The notes: generated by a model from the letters alone, not told the origin. A stretch of 64,000 nucleotides of DNA from Anaerolineae bacterium (GCA_027494055.1 JAOSJO010000001.1:1035005-1099004), one strand, 5' to 3'; shown: positions 19,659 to 29,352, numbered from the stretch's first letter. A program made the numbers and translations.

Positions 19659-20522
19659 CTACGCCTTGACCGCGCCCAGGGTTAGCCCCTGGACGATCCA
19701 CCGCTGTACCAGCAGGGACAGGATCACCGTGGGGATGATGGATAGGAACCCGATCGCTGCCATCTTGGGCCAGTCCACGCCCATCAGGCCGATCAGCGAG
19801 GTCATGCCCACCGGCACCGTCTTCACCCTGTTGCCGGTCAGGATCAGGGCGAAGAAGAACTCATTCCACGAGAAAACGAACGCAAGGATCGCGGTCGCCG
19901 CCACGCCGGGCGCCATCAGCGGGGCAACAATCCGGTAGATCACCTGGATGCGCGAACAGCCATCGACCATGGCAGCTTCTTCCATCTCCAACGGCAGGTC
20001 TTCGATCATGCTCTTGAGCATCCAGATGATGAAGGGCAGCACGAACGTCATGTTGACGATGACCAGGGCCGGGTACGAATCCAACAGGCCCAGCGTGCGG
20101 AAGGTGAGATAGTACGGCACAAGGAAGGCGAAAGGCGGCGCCATGCGCATCGACAGAATCCAGAAGTCAACCTGACCACTGCGCCGGAACCGGATACGGG
20201 CAAGGGTATACGCGGCGGGGAAGCCCACCAGCAGCCCGACCACCACCGTGCTCGAACTGATGACCAGGCTGTTGAGGAAGTAGCGCAGGAAGTCGCCCGA
20301 CAGGATGGTTTCGAAATTGGCGAGAGTCGGCTCAAAGAAGAACAGCGGCGGCATCACCCGCAACTGGTCGTTCGTCTTGAGCGCGGTCAAGAGAACCCAA
20401 TAGACGGGGAAGAGCGTCCAGACGAGAAATACCGCCAGGATGAAGTACAGGCCAGCCAGGGTCGCGTTCTTTCTGAGCCACTGAGGGATGATCGGGTTAG
20501 GGGAATGGTCAGCCGTGTTCAC
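19659..20522 (-). CDS. Sugar ABC transporter permease, MalG type
   Basis: 287 residues, about six membrane segments. The EAA loop is EMEEAAMVDGCSRIQVIYRI and the C-terminal end is RWIVQGLTLGAVKA. Overlaps the MalF-type gene upstream by 4 bp (ATGA-type junction). Intact. Part of a second CUT1 system (binding protein, MalF, MalG) again with no ATPase. Confidence 0.92.
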   Translation of the reverse strand: MNTADHSPNPIIPQWLRKNATLAGLYFILAVFLVWTLFPVYWVLLTALKTNDQLRVMPPLFFFEPTLANFETILSGDFLRYFLNSLVISSSTVVVGLLVGFPAAYTLARIRFRRSGQVDFWILSMRMAPPFAFLVPYYLTFRTLGLLDSYPALVIVNMTFVLPFIIWMLKSMIEDLPLEMEEAAMVDGCSRIQVIYRIVAPLMAPGVAATAILAFVFSWNEFFFALILTGNRVKTVPVGMTSLIGLMGVDWPKMAAIGFLSIIPTVILSLLVQRWIVQGLTLGAVKA

Positions 20523-21409
20523 GTCGTCGCCTCACTCCTGCGCATCAGGCGGATGTAAAGCGTGGCTACAACAACAACCAGGTAGAACATGATGAGCGCA
20601 AGCGCCGAGGCCGTCCCCATGCGCCACCCCACAAAAGCCAGCCGGTATCCTAACAGGTTAAGTACCTCGGTGGCGCGCCCCGGCCCGCCTTCGGTCATCA
20701 CATAGATGATGTCGAAGGCCTTGAAAGTATCGATGGTGCGGATGAGCAACACGACCAGGATGACAGGGCGCAATAGAGGCAACGTGATATAGCGGAATCG
20801 CTGCCAGGCAGAGGATCCGTCAATTGCGGCGGCTTCGTAGTACTCCGGGTTGATGGTCTGGAGCGCCGCCAGGAACACCAGAAACGCAAACGGCGTCTGG
20901 TTCCACACGTCGGTCAGGATGACGGCGAACAGGGCAATAGTGGGGTCGCTCAGGATACGGTAGGTGTGGAGGCCGACCCTTCCCAACAGCCAGGGAAGCA
21001 CGCCCAGGTCGTAGTCGAGCATGAAGCGGAAGGCAAAGCCGATCACGACGGGGGCCATGACCAGCGGGATGATGAGCAGCGATCGGATGATTGCCTTGCC
21101 CCGGATGTCATCGCGGTTCAGGATCAGCGCCTGAACCATTCCCAGCGTCATGGACAACGCCACGCTGCCAAAGACGAAGATCAATGTGCGCTGCAGCGCC
21201 TGCCAGAAGTTGGCATCGGTGAGGATGGTGCGGTACTGCTCCAACGCGACGAAGGGTTTGCCCATTTGGGGTTTGTATAACAACCAGTCATGGAAGCTGT
21301 TGTAAATCCCAAAGGCAAACGGGTAGATGGTGATGGCGAAAAGGATGAGAAGGGGTGGGATCAGGAAGAAGTAGATGAGTTTGCGGTTCTCAGCAGCCAA
21401 CGGAATCAT
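20519..21409 (-). CDS. Sugar ABC transporter permease, MalF type
   Basis: 296 residues, with hydrophobic segments from the N-terminus (IYFFLIPPLLILFAITIYPF). The EAA loop reads EYYEAAAIDGSSAWQRFRYI, followed by VMTEGGPGRATEVLNLLGYR, a strongly conserved CUT1 MalF block. Intact; 122 bp downstream of the binding-protein gene. Confidence 0.92.
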   Translation of the reverse strand: MIPLAAENRKLIYFFLIPPLLILFAITIYPFAFGIYNSFHDWLLYKPQMGKPFVALEQYRTILTDANFWQALQRTLIFVFGSVALSMTLGMVQALILNRDDIRGKAIIRSLLIIPLVMAPVVIGFAFRFMLDYDLGVLPWLLGRVGLHTYRILSDPTIALFAVILTDVWNQTPFAFLVFLAALQTINPEYYEAAAIDGSSAWQRFRYITLPLLRPVILVVLLIRTIDTFKAFDIIYVMTEGGPGRATEVLNLLGYRLAFVGWRMGTASALALIMFYLVVVVATLYIRLMRRSEATT

Positions 21410-21531
21410 CCTTGGAGAGCGGCGGCGCGGTTCATCAATCCGGCGAGGGGCATAGGGTCCGCTGACGTGGCAAAACCACTATGCCCCTCAATCTCATCCC
21501 TGACGGCTCAGGCAGCTATTGGGTCTGTCGG

Positions 21532-22926
21532 TTATGCGTAATAGCCCGCTTGCTCCATAATCTCCGAGATCATCTCCTGAGCCTCGTTGAGCGCCTCCGG
21601 GACCTCTCGGATGCCGGCGACCGTCTCGGAACACGCTGTGCCCAGAACGTCACAGAGTTCCACGTACTCGGCGATCTTGGGCATGTATTCAGGTTCAGCT
21701 TCCTTCAACGCATCCAGGATCACCTGCAGGTCCTCTTCAGGGTAGATGGCCTTGAGTTCGTCGCTCATGACCAGCGAGACTCTAGGCACCGAGGTGATGC
21801 CGGCGGCAGCCTGGGCACGCTGCACCTTGTTCGACGTGACGAACTGCAGCACGGTCCAGGCAGCTTCCATGTTCTGGCTGTCCATGTTGATCGACAGCGC
21901 CATGTCGAAGAAGTTCATCATGCGATGGCCGCCCGGCCCCATCGGCGACGGTGCGACTCGTATCGACTCAGGGTCGACGGTGGCGGCGGAGCGGCAGAAC
22001 CAGTAGGCCGAAGACGCCGCCAGGTGCATGGCGACTTTGCCTTGCGCCAGGGCGTTCATGCACTCCTCCCAGCCCCAGTTCGCGCTTTCGGGCGGCCCCG
22101 AGTCCTGCAGCAGTTTCGCGTATTCCTCATAGCCGGCGATGAATTCCGGCGTGTTGACGGTGGGGCGGGCTTTGTTCTCGCGGATCTGGGCTGCGTTGTA
22201 CGCATTGCCTTCGAACCAGGTCCCGCCGTAGGCCCAGGCCATGCCGGTCACGTCAATCGTCGGCTCCTCCCCGCGCCGGGCGCGCATGGTGATGCCGTAG
22301 ACATCGGTGCGCCCATCGCCATCGGTGTCCAGCGTCAGGGCGGCGGCGGCTTCCTCGAGTTCCTCAAGCGTCTCAGGCACCTTGACCCCGTGCTCGTCGA
22401 AGAGCGCCTTGTTGTAGACCAGCGCGGCTCCGAACGTGTACAGGGGCAACGAGTACATCACGCCTTCATACGACGCGGCCTCGATGGAGCTGGGCAGATA
22501 GTCATCGAGGCTGAACAGCTCCGGGTCGGCGCCAACTTGTGCGATCAGGTCATCGAGCGACTGCAAGTAACCGGCGTCGGCATAGGTCGCCATCGAATAG
22601 GCGCCGCTGGTTACGATGTCATATTGGGCGGTGTGCGATGACAGGTCGAGCATGGTCTTCTGGCGCCCAACGTCTTCTGAGTAGCCTTCCAGCGTGACGG
22701 TGATATTATACTCCTCCTCGAACTCCCGGAGGAGGTCCGACTTCTCGCCCGTTGCTGAGTCCCACAGCGACGCAAGCAGCCAGTCGGCGCCAATCGACAG
22801 CAGATTCACCTCCGGTCGCTGGCGCCGGATGACGTTGAACATCCTCAGTTTGGGGTCAAGCGCGAGCGCACCTCCTGCCGCACCTGCGAGTCGAAGAAAC
22901 GCGCGTCTTGAGAGTCTGCCCGACAT
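21532..22926 (-). CDS. ABC transporter sugar-binding protein with Tat-type signal
   Basis: About 464 residues from ATG 22926, which has AAGGAG seven bases upstream (an in-frame ATG at 22944 does not). The N-terminus MSGRLSRRAFLRLAGAAGG carries a twin-arginine motif SRRAFL, so the folded protein is probably exported by Tat. SBP_bac_1 features include FEEEYNITVTLEGYSEDVGR, YDIVTSGAYSMATYADAGYL and YNKALFDEHGVKVPETLEELE. TDGDGRTDVYGI looks like a Ca-binding loop. Intact. Ligand unknown. Confidence 0.88.
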   Translation of the reverse strand: MSGRLSRRAFLRLAGAAGGALALDPKLRMFNVIRRQRPEVNLLSIGADWLLASLWDSATGEKSDLLREFEEEYNITVTLEGYSEDVGRQKTMLDLSSHTAQYDIVTSGAYSMATYADAGYLQSLDDLIAQVGADPELFSLDDYLPSSIEAASYEGVMYSLPLYTFGAALVYNKALFDEHGVKVPETLEELEEAAAALTLDTDGDGRTDVYGITMRARRGEEPTIDVTGMAWAYGGTWFEGNAYNAAQIRENKARPTVNTPEFIAGYEEYAKLLQDSGPPESANWGWEECMNALAQGKVAMHLAASSAYWFCRSAATVDPESIRVAPSPMGPGGHRMMNFFDMALSINMDSQNMEAAWTVLQFVTSNKVQRAQAAAGITSVPRVSLVMSDELKAIYPEEDLQVILDALKEAEPEYMPKIAEYVELCDVLGTACSETVAGIREVPEALNEAQEMISEIMEQAGYYA

Positions 22927-23657
22927 TTCAGTGCTCCTTTGCACAGCCTCAGGATAAAGGAAAACGCGCAGTCACCGGTTACTGTATGCGAAGTCGCTTC
23001 CCGATGCCTCCTTTCCCGTGTCGCCTTCGCCGTGGGGCACTTCCCAGGTGTGTTTACAGTCGTAGCGTTCGAATGTCCTCAGCTCGGCCTTCTTCGGTGT
23101 TGCAGGTGCCGACAACGATCATGAGGCACGCGCCGGCCGCTTCCGGAAAGCGCTCAAGCGCCTCCTAGACAACGCCTTGCTATCACTAAAGCCGTTGTGC
23201 ATGGCCCGCGACCCGGCGATGCATCACCGCTATCGTACTACTTTGATGTATGGCTGTCAATTATTATGGTAATACGAGCGTCGACGGCTGTGATAGCAGG
23301 GGAGAGACTCATAACGGAACAGCAGACCATGCCCAATGTCGGGCTGCGCAGGCGAGCACCCTTGACGCCTGCAGTTTGCGGCCTGGTCGGCTTGTCGAGG
23401 GACAACCCAAGCACGCATCGGAGCCGTTATCAGCGCCGATCTCACGTCCAGCCAGGGCGGGAATCGCTACGGCTCACAGGTTTCAAGCGCGAGCAGACTC
23501 CGGACGGGTGGTGTATCTGACCCTCAAAGGGATTGGCGCACGCTCCGGAGAGTGCGGACCTGGAATCTAACTACCAATGAGCGTATGTTGGCTCGGACGG
23601 GTGAAACAGCCAGGACACCCCGCGCCTTTGTCGCTGAGGTGCAGGGCGTTAGCAGTC
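22927..23657. other. Intergenic stretch without a supported gene
   Basis: Several short open frames exist but none shows homology or a good ribosome site. On the minus strand, about 23170-23065, the reading EALERFPEAAGACLMIVVGT continues to a stop after about 34 residues and is closed by a stop upstream; it could be the remnant C-terminus of a lost gene. The stretch should also contain the promoter of the binding-protein gene, which I cannot place with confidence. Confidence 0.4.
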
Positions 23658-24887
23658 TCATGTGTGCCCCATCTGCGGCAGCGGCTCGCGCGACGGCCAC
23701 TTCACAAAACGGAAGGTCCATGAGGCCACCGCCGCGATGGCTGCCCAGAAGACGAAGGGCGCGCTCAAGCTGATCTGTGAGAGGCTGTTGCCGAGCGGCG
23801 GCGAAATCAGCGCGCCCAGCCCGGAGAAAACCATCACCAGCCCGATGGCTGTCCCCGCATAGGCCGCGCCCACCCCTTCCGATTCGATCACCGTGGTCAT
23901 GAAGACCGCCATGAAGCCGTCTCTGAATGCGCCGGCGATGATCACAGCGGCCCAGACCGCCGGGCCGCTGGCGACGGACAGCAGGGCGGCGCCCGCAATG
24001 ATCATCGACACGGCGGTGACAATAATCGTCTTCCGCGAACTCAGTCGATCGGACAACAGGGTAATGGGGATGGCCGAAATGAGGCTGACCGTGTGAAATG
24101 CAGCCAGCGCGCCGTCAGCGCTGGCTGCCGGCCATCCGATGTTCTGAAGGTGAAGGGACAGGTAGCCAAGCACGCCCTGAACGCATCCGCTCACACCCAT
24201 GAGGGCGAATCCAAGGAACCACACATTCCTGATGCGGATCACGTGTGACAGCGCCTGCGGGATCGACACGGCGCCGGCGTCGCTCGTCGAGGCCCCGCGC
24301 TCGCCGGGGGCGCTCCGGCTCAACGCCCAGGGGAGGCTCATGCCAGCGGAGATCACGCCGTAGAGGAAGAGCACGTGCCGCCAACCGCCGAGCGCGGGCG
24401 ACAGGACTGTGGCGCTGATCATTGACGCCGCCACAAACCCCAGCGCCATGCCAGCCGAGACGACGCCGTTTGCCAACCCCAGTTGCTGCCTGTCAAACCA
24501 GACGCCGCAGACCTTATGGACGTTCATCGGTATGGCCGGTGTCAGCAGCCCAAACACAAGAATGGTTGCGGACAGCGTAACGAAGTCGGTCGCGAACCCC
24601 CGCAGCGCGCCCGCCATCCCGGCCAGAAGGCAGATGACCGTCAGCGTGCGCCTGACCCCGTACCGGTCGCCCAGGGAGCCGCCGACCAGCCCGGTAAAGA
24701 TGCCCGTCAACGAACCGATGCCCCATACTGCGCCGACCTGGACGAGGCTCAACCCCAGGTCCTCGGAGATTTCTTTGAACAGGACGGGCATACACATGGT
24801 CGGCATGGCGACGACCAGGGTATGGGTCAGGGCGGCCAGGGAAAGCATGTACCACTTGAGGTGTGGCGCTGCACTCGTGTTGTTCAT
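23658..24887 (-). CDS. Major facilitator superfamily transporter
   Basis: 409 residues with about twelve hydrophobic helices. The MFS motif A-like loop GSLGDRYGVRRTLT lies between helices 2 and 3 (about residues 70-83), and its second-half counterpart is LSDRLSSRKTI. Closest in style to the nitrate/nitrite or oxalate:formate (NNP/OFA) branches, but the substrate cannot be named. Start ATG 24887 has no clear ribosome site, and the mRNA leader from the promoter at 25045-25074 would be about 150 nt. Intact. Confidence 0.85.
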   Translation of the reverse strand: MNNTSAAPHLKWYMLSLAALTHTLVVAMPTMCMPVLFKEISEDLGLSLVQVGAVWGIGSLTGIFTGLVGGSLGDRYGVRRTLTVICLLAGMAGALRGFATDFVTLSATILVFGLLTPAIPMNVHKVCGVWFDRQQLGLANGVVSAGMALGFVAASMISATVLSPALGGWRHVLFLYGVISAGMSLPWALSRSAPGERGASTSDAGAVSIPQALSHVIRIRNVWFLGFALMGVSGCVQGVLGYLSLHLQNIGWPAASADGALAAFHTVSLISAIPITLLSDRLSSRKTIIVTAVSMIIAGAALLSVASGPAVWAAVIIAGAFRDGFMAVFMTTVIESEGVGAAYAGTAIGLVMVFSGLGALISPPLGNSLSQISLSAPFVFWAAIAAVASWTFRFVKWPSREPLPQMGHT

Positions 24888-25044
24888 GTAGGCGATGCTC
24901 TGTTGGCGGAGGGGCGCGATTCCTCACGGCAAGGCGCGTGTCTGCAACCGCGAAAAAGCTGAACAGCGCCGTCAACCCCGGTGCGGCCAGGCTGCGCGAG
25001 ATCACCGCACAGGGGCTGCTGGCTGCTGCACAGCGCACAATTGT

Positions 25045-25074
25045 ATCATACTTCACACCCAAACAGCGGGTAAA
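25045..25074 (-). promoter_or_regulatory. Sigma70-type promoter of the MFS gene
   Basis: Minus strand TTTACC (25074-25069), 18-nt spacer, TATGAT (25050-25045), followed by ACAATTG. Points at the MFS gene. Confidence 0.5.
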
Positions 25075-25079
25075 CACAA

Positions 25080-25107
25080 TTTGGACAAAGGATAAATCTT
25101 GTCTAAA
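25080..25107. promoter_or_regulatory. Imperfect inverted repeat, candidate operator
   Basis: TTTGGACAAAG and CTTGTCTAAA face each other across GATAAAT, just upstream of the MFS promoter and between it and the divergent gene at 25200. A wider GGATAA...TTATCC pair overlaps it. Likely regulator site, binder unknown. Confidence 0.35.
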
Positions 25108-25199
25108 ATGTCTTATCCGAGTATATTAAGGGCCAAAGCCCAATTTCGACGAGATGCGACCCTGTCCCGTGCAGGCGCAGCCATCAGTAAGGAACCACG

Positions 25200-26996
25200 A
25201 TGATCGCTAACTCGACTTCCTCGGTTCGTCTCCGCTGGGGCGTCTGTCTGCTGATGGTGATTGTCCTGCTCGTCACCCAGTTCACGATGCCGCTGCGCCC
25301 GGCGCTTGCGCTCGGCCCGCTGACGATTGGCGGCCTGATCGCCCTCAGCAAGTTTGCGCTCGACCAGATCGAGAGCATCGCCGAGGATGCCATCGCCGCC
25401 GCCGGCGAGGAAGTGCGCCGCACGCTCGACCAGCTCAAGGGCGACCTGCAAGACCTCATCAACACGCTGGAACAGACGTATCAAGACAACCTGTTCCTCA
25501 CCATCGACCAGTTGGATCTCCTGACCCAGAACAAGCTCGTCCAGATTCAGGGCTTCATCGAGAACCTCAACGAGAAAATCCAGGCGGACATCCGGCTGAT
25601 CAGCGAAGAGACGCGCAACGTCATCACCACCGCCGGCCTGGAGATCAGCCGCATCACTGCCGACCTGGAACAGCGCCTCACCAACCTCGTCGTCGTCGCC
25701 ACGGAAGGCGTCGTCTTCGTGCTGGATAAGACCGTCTTCAACATCATCCTGATCCTGTCGCTGGTGCTGCTGGGGGTCGGCGTGCTGATCTTCATCTGGC
25801 TGTTCTTCACCCGGCGGCTGCCGGAGGGCGGCCTGCGCGTGGTGGTGCTGGCGCTGATGGGCCTGTTCATCGTGGCGTTTGGCGCGCTGGCCTTCGTGCC
25901 GCCGGCGCGCGCCGCCGTCATGGACGCAACCGGGCTGGGGCTTGAAAAGCGCCTCGACCGGGTGACAGAGCAGCGCCCGGAGATCGTGGGCGTGCAGCCG
26001 CGCAAGCTTGTGATCGGCACGACCCGCAGCGTTTCTCTGTTCGGCGTCGGCCTGCGGCCTGAAGGCAAGACGATCACGGCGAAGATCGGCCCGCGTGATG
26101 TACCCATCACGGCCTCGAGCGAAAGGGAAGTCGCGCTCAACGTCGCGGGCCTTTCGCTGGCCGACGGCGTGTTCGACGTGGTGCTGCTGATCGACGGCGC
26201 GGAAGGGCCGCGCGGCGTGGTGGAAATCGAGAACCCGCCGCCCCCTGCCCGGCCCGCTGACCTGACGATTACCGGCTTCTCGATCAGCCCGTCGTCGCCC
26301 ACCCAGGGCCGCAGCGTGACCGCCACCATCACGATCCGCAACGACGGCGAGACAACGGCGCGTAACTTCGACGTGCACTGGCGGCCCTTCGCGCAGTCGC
26401 AACCCCTCCGCAACGGCGTCACGTCGCTCGCGCCGGGCGCATCGCGCCCGTTCAGCTTCACCCACACGTACGCCATTGCCGGCACGTTCGACTCCATCGC
26501 GACGGTTGATCCGAACGGCAGTGTTGAGGAAATTCGCGAGGACAACAACAGCCGCACGATCCGCAACGTGGTGGTGCGCCCGGCGCCCCCGCGCCGCGTG
26601 CGCGTGACGGTGCGCATCACGCGGATCACCATCCACGACAATTCCGAGCCGCCCCACAAGGGGAATGGCGAGGTGCGCTTCAACATTAACGTCGGCGGGC
26701 GGACCGGGCGCTTCCCGGCCAGCGGGACGCGCAGCGTCGCCAACGGCGCGGTGCTGAACGTAAACCAGACCTTCACGGTTGACCTGACCGAAGGCCAGAA
26801 CCTGGCGATTCTGATCACAGGCGTGGAGGAGGACGATCCCGGCTTCCCGACGTTTGACGATCACGACAACATGGGCATCGTCGATCCGAGCTTCACCAGC
26901 GGCGCGAACTGGGGCAGCGGGTCGCACAACGTGCGCAGCCGCAACCCCGGCAACTTCACCGTGTCCTTCACGATCACCGTGCAGGATTTGAACTAG
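25200..26996 (+). CDS. Membrane-anchored coiled-coil and CARDB-domain protein of unknown function
   Basis: 598 residues, intact. A first hydrophobic segment (13-32) ends with PLRPALALGP, like a signal peptide. Residues about 50-165 are a heptad-rich helical region (QIESIAEDAIAAAGEEV onward). Two membrane helices follow (about 180-203 and 213-232). The outer part has an IPT/TIG-like domain (about 245-335), a CARDB domain (about 350-445: ADLTITGFSISPSSPTQG, then VDPNGSVEEIREDNNSRTI) and an Asp-rich C-terminal beta domain (EEDDPGFPTFDDHDNMG). CARDB domains mediate adhesion at the cell surface. No enzyme motif. Stands alone, divergent from the MFS gene. Confidence 0.75.
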   Translation: MIANSTSSVRLRWGVCLLMVIVLLVTQFTMPLRPALALGPLTIGGLIALSKFALDQIESIAEDAIAAAGEEVRRTLDQLKGDLQDLINTLEQTYQDNLFLTIDQLDLLTQNKLVQIQGFIENLNEKIQADIRLISEETRNVITTAGLEISRITADLEQRLTNLVVVATEGVVFVLDKTVFNIILILSLVLLGVGVLIFIWLFFTRRLPEGGLRVVVLALMGLFIVAFGALAFVPPARAAVMDATGLGLEKRLDRVTEQRPEIVGVQPRKLVIGTTRSVSLFGVGLRPEGKTITAKIGPRDVPITASSEREVALNVAGLSLADGVFDVVLLIDGAEGPRGVVEIENPPPPARPADLTITGFSISPSSPTQGRSVTATITIRNDGETTARNFDVHWRPFAQSQPLRNGVTSLAPGASRPFSFTHTYAIAGTFDSIATVDPNGSVEEIREDNNSRTIRNVVVRPAPPRRVRVTVRITRITIHDNSEPPHKGNGEVRFNINVGGRTGRFPASGTRSVANGAVLNVNQTFTVDLTEGQNLAILITGVEEDDPGFPTFDDHDNMGIVDPSFTSGANWGSGSHNVRSRNPGNFTVSFTITVQDLN

Positions 26997-27377
26997 AAGG
27001 TTGGGAGCATCAGGAGGCGTGTGGTAACCCAATGCGCCGTCGTGGTGCTCCCGCCTATCGCTTTCGTTTCGCCCACCTTAGCTGAGGCGATGACGATCTC
27101 TTCTCGATTCGTCGGACTATCGCGCCTTTTTTGTTTTTTATGACACACGACATCGAGATCGTAGGGTCTCCCCCAGTTCCGAACGCATCCGGTTCGACCG
27201 TGCGTTTGCCGAAAAATGTTTTCGCCTCTAGTATATAGAAGTCACCTGCGTGCTCAGAAGAGCGCGCGATCCCCCAACATGCACGCAAGTACGCTCAAAA
27301 CCTTGAGGGTGATAGGCACCCTCAACGCGCGCTCAGGTCCTGTAGTCTTGCGCTAAAAACCGAAAGGAAGGAACGAC
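26997..27377. other. Intergenic stretch with a 9-bp hairpin
   Basis: A perfect hairpin TTGAGGGTG-ATAGG-CACCCTCAA lies at 27303-27325, 53 bp before the cupin start. It has no T-tract, so it may be a regulatory stem in the cupin leader and not a terminator. A 77-codon minus-strand frame (27055-27288) has no homology I recognise and no ribosome site, and is not called. Confidence 0.45.
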
Positions 27378-27752
27378 GTGGCTGGTTATTCGATCAACAT
27401 TGAAGAGGCAACGCTTGAAAATGAGTACTTCCGCCGGGTGCTCTTTACCGGGCCATTGAGCCAGTTGGTGCTTATGGCGCTCCGCCCAGGCGAAGACATC
27501 GGTCAGGAGACGCACCCCGATATTGACCAGTTCATCCGCGTTGAGGCGGGTGAAGGGCTGGCCGTGATCGATGGCGAGGAAATCGCGCTTCAGGACGGGT
27601 CGGCCATTGTGATTCCGGCAGGGTCGGAACACAACGTCACCAACGTCTCACGCACCGAGATGCTCAAGCTCTATACCATCTACACGCCACCAGAGCACCC
27701 GGATGGCGCGCTCCACCGCACCAAGGAAGACGCGCCACACCACGATCACTGA
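27378..27752 (+). CDS. Small cupin-domain protein
   Basis: 124 residues from GTG 27378, behind AAGGAAGG. The single cupin barrel has QETHPDIDQFIRVEAGEG (motif 1) and PAGSEHNVTNVS (motif 2). Motif 1 offers H and D/E ligands, motif 2 the last His. This is a widespread stand-alone family of unknown substrate that ends in a His-rich tail (here DAPHHDH). Probably binds a divalent metal. Intact. Confidence 0.85.
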   Translation: MAGYSINIEEATLENEYFRRVLFTGPLSQLVLMALRPGEDIGQETHPDIDQFIRVEAGEGLAVIDGEEIALQDGSAIVIPAGSEHNVTNVSRTEMLKLYTIYTPPEHPDGALHRTKEDAPHHDH

Positions 27753-27759
27753 GAGACCA

Positions 27760-27866
27760 TTTGAAAAGTCTGAGAATGTGTTTGAAAAGAGGAGCCATTC
27801 CCGGCCAGACAGTGGGCTTAAGCCCACTGTCTGACCACATGTGCAGGTTCAGGATGACTTTTCAAA
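27760..27866. repeat. MITE-like element: 11-bp terminal inverted repeats around a 28-bp perfect palindrome
   Basis: TTTGAAAAGTC (27760-27770) and its exact complement GACTTTTCAAA (27856-27866) bound a 107-bp unit. Extended outwards they match over 14 bp with one mismatch. In the middle lies the perfect palindrome CAGACAGTGGGC-TTAA... at 27806-27833. No reading frame inside. It lies between the cupin stop and the 3' end of the convergent cyclase gene, where it could also act as a transcription barrier. No target-site duplication is obvious. Confidence 0.6.
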
Positions 27867-27936
27867 CGGCTTCTAAGGGCGGGACTCCGCACAAAGAGGA
27901 GTCTGGCGGTTCAGCCCGGAGCGCGGGCGCGTCGGC

Positions 27937-29210
27937 TCACCCGTCCCGCGCGACGAACCGAACCTCGAACAGCTTGGGCCAGTGCTTGCCGGTGATGAGG
28001 AACGTCTCGGCCTCGGCGTCGTAGGCGATGCCGTTGAGCACGTCCGCGGCTTCGGCCTCGTCGGGCGTCAGCAGCCCGGAAGCGTCGATCACGGCCACGA
28101 CGCGCCCGTCGCGCTTGTCGATTTGCACGATGCTGTTGGTTGTCCAGACGTTCGCGTAGATGTAATCGCCGACGCATTCCAATTCGTTGAGCCGCTGCAC
28201 GGGTGTTCCCTGGTACGTCACGCGCCCCCGGTAGGCGATCTCAAACGTCTCCGGGTCGCGGATCGTGATGATGGGGCTGCCGTTGCTCATGTAGAGGTAC
28301 GCGCCGTCGTAGCACAGCCCCCAGCCTTCGCCCTGGTAAGAGAATTCACCCACTGGCTCGAAGGTCGCCAGGTCATAGACGAAGGCGACCTGTTCCTTCC
28401 ACGTGAGCTGAAGGAGGCGCTCGCCGACGCGCTCCAGCCCTTCGGCGAAATACGCCTCCGGCACGGGGGCGCTGCGCAGCACCGCGCCGGTTTCGGCGTC
28501 AACCTCGCGCAGGGTGGACGCGCCGTACTGGCCCGTGCTCTCGTAGACCCGACCATCGTGCCAGAGCAGCCCCTGCGTGAAGGCCGCCGGGTCGTGCGGG
28601 CGCGTCTCGACCACCTCCAGCGCCAGCGTCGGCACGGCGGCGTCCGCATCCGCCGCAAACGCCGAGTCGAGGTCTGGACCCCAGCGCAGCACGTCGAGCG
28701 CGTCCAGCGCGGGGAGGAAGACCGCTTCGTGTAGTCTCTCATGCTCGACAGGCCCGGCCTGGAGCAGGACGACAAACGTCGCCGGGTCGGTCTCCGCCAG
28801 CGCCAGATCGACCGTCAGGGGCGGCTCGGACGCCTCGACCGGAAAGGTGTACAGGTCCCACGTCACCAGCGCCGACTCGTATTCGCCCACCGCTTCGGGC
28901 AGCGTCTCAAGGCCGAAGCTCGGCAGGAGTGCGGCGGCCAACTGGTCGGTGGTGACGCCGGGCAGCGCCCACTGCACGATGGCCGTCAGGTCTTCCGCCG
29001 TGCTGCGCCGCGCGTAGAGGCCGGGCGACGCCTCATCCCAGCCGGCCGGCAGCACGCCCGTGACACCGAACGTCGCGTTGGTGAAGGGAACAAGGTCGAT
29101 TGGTGGGGGGCGTCCTGGGCGAGCGCCCCGGCGGGCGCCCCTGCGGGGGCGGTGAGGCCAGCGATCAAAGCAAGCAAAGCGATAAGACAGAAACGCACAT
29201 ATCTGGTCAT
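27937..29210 (-). CDS. Glutaminyl-peptide cyclotransferase (glutamine cyclotransferase type) with extra N-terminal domain, frameshifted
   Basis: Start ATG 29210, behind aaggaa; MTRYVRFCLIALLALIAGL and following form a signal peptide ending ALAQ. The C-terminal 240 residues are the five-bladed propeller of plant/bacterial-type glutaminyl cyclases (FTQGLLWHDGRVYESTGQYG, FAEGLERVGERLLQLTWKE, LNELECVGDYIYANVW, LNGIAYDAEAETFLITGKHW). These convert N-terminal Gln of exported peptides to pyroglutamate. Residues about 40-165 form an extra domain (PAGWDEASPGLYARRSTAEDL) not part of the usual enzyme. The frame breaks at about 29105 in a G6/C6 run; adding one base gives DAPPPIDLVPFTNATFGV. Confidence 0.85.
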
Positions 29211-29352
29211 GATGTTCCTTTTACGGCGACATGGGGCCGGCAGGACCCGCCGGCCCGTTGCGGACGACAATTGTGAATATTATAGCGATTTACAGGCCAG
29301 ACTCCCCACCACAGCCGGGATGCAGCGCACGCCCCGCCCGGTCGCGCTGGTA

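Noticed and set aside
25113-27032. 639-codon minus-strand frame opposite the CARDB protein
   Set aside because: Composition typical of an antisense shadow; the plus strand has a signal sequence, domains and membrane helices.
27055-27288. 77-codon minus-strand frame
   Set aside because: No recognisable homology and no ribosome site; too short to support without conservation.
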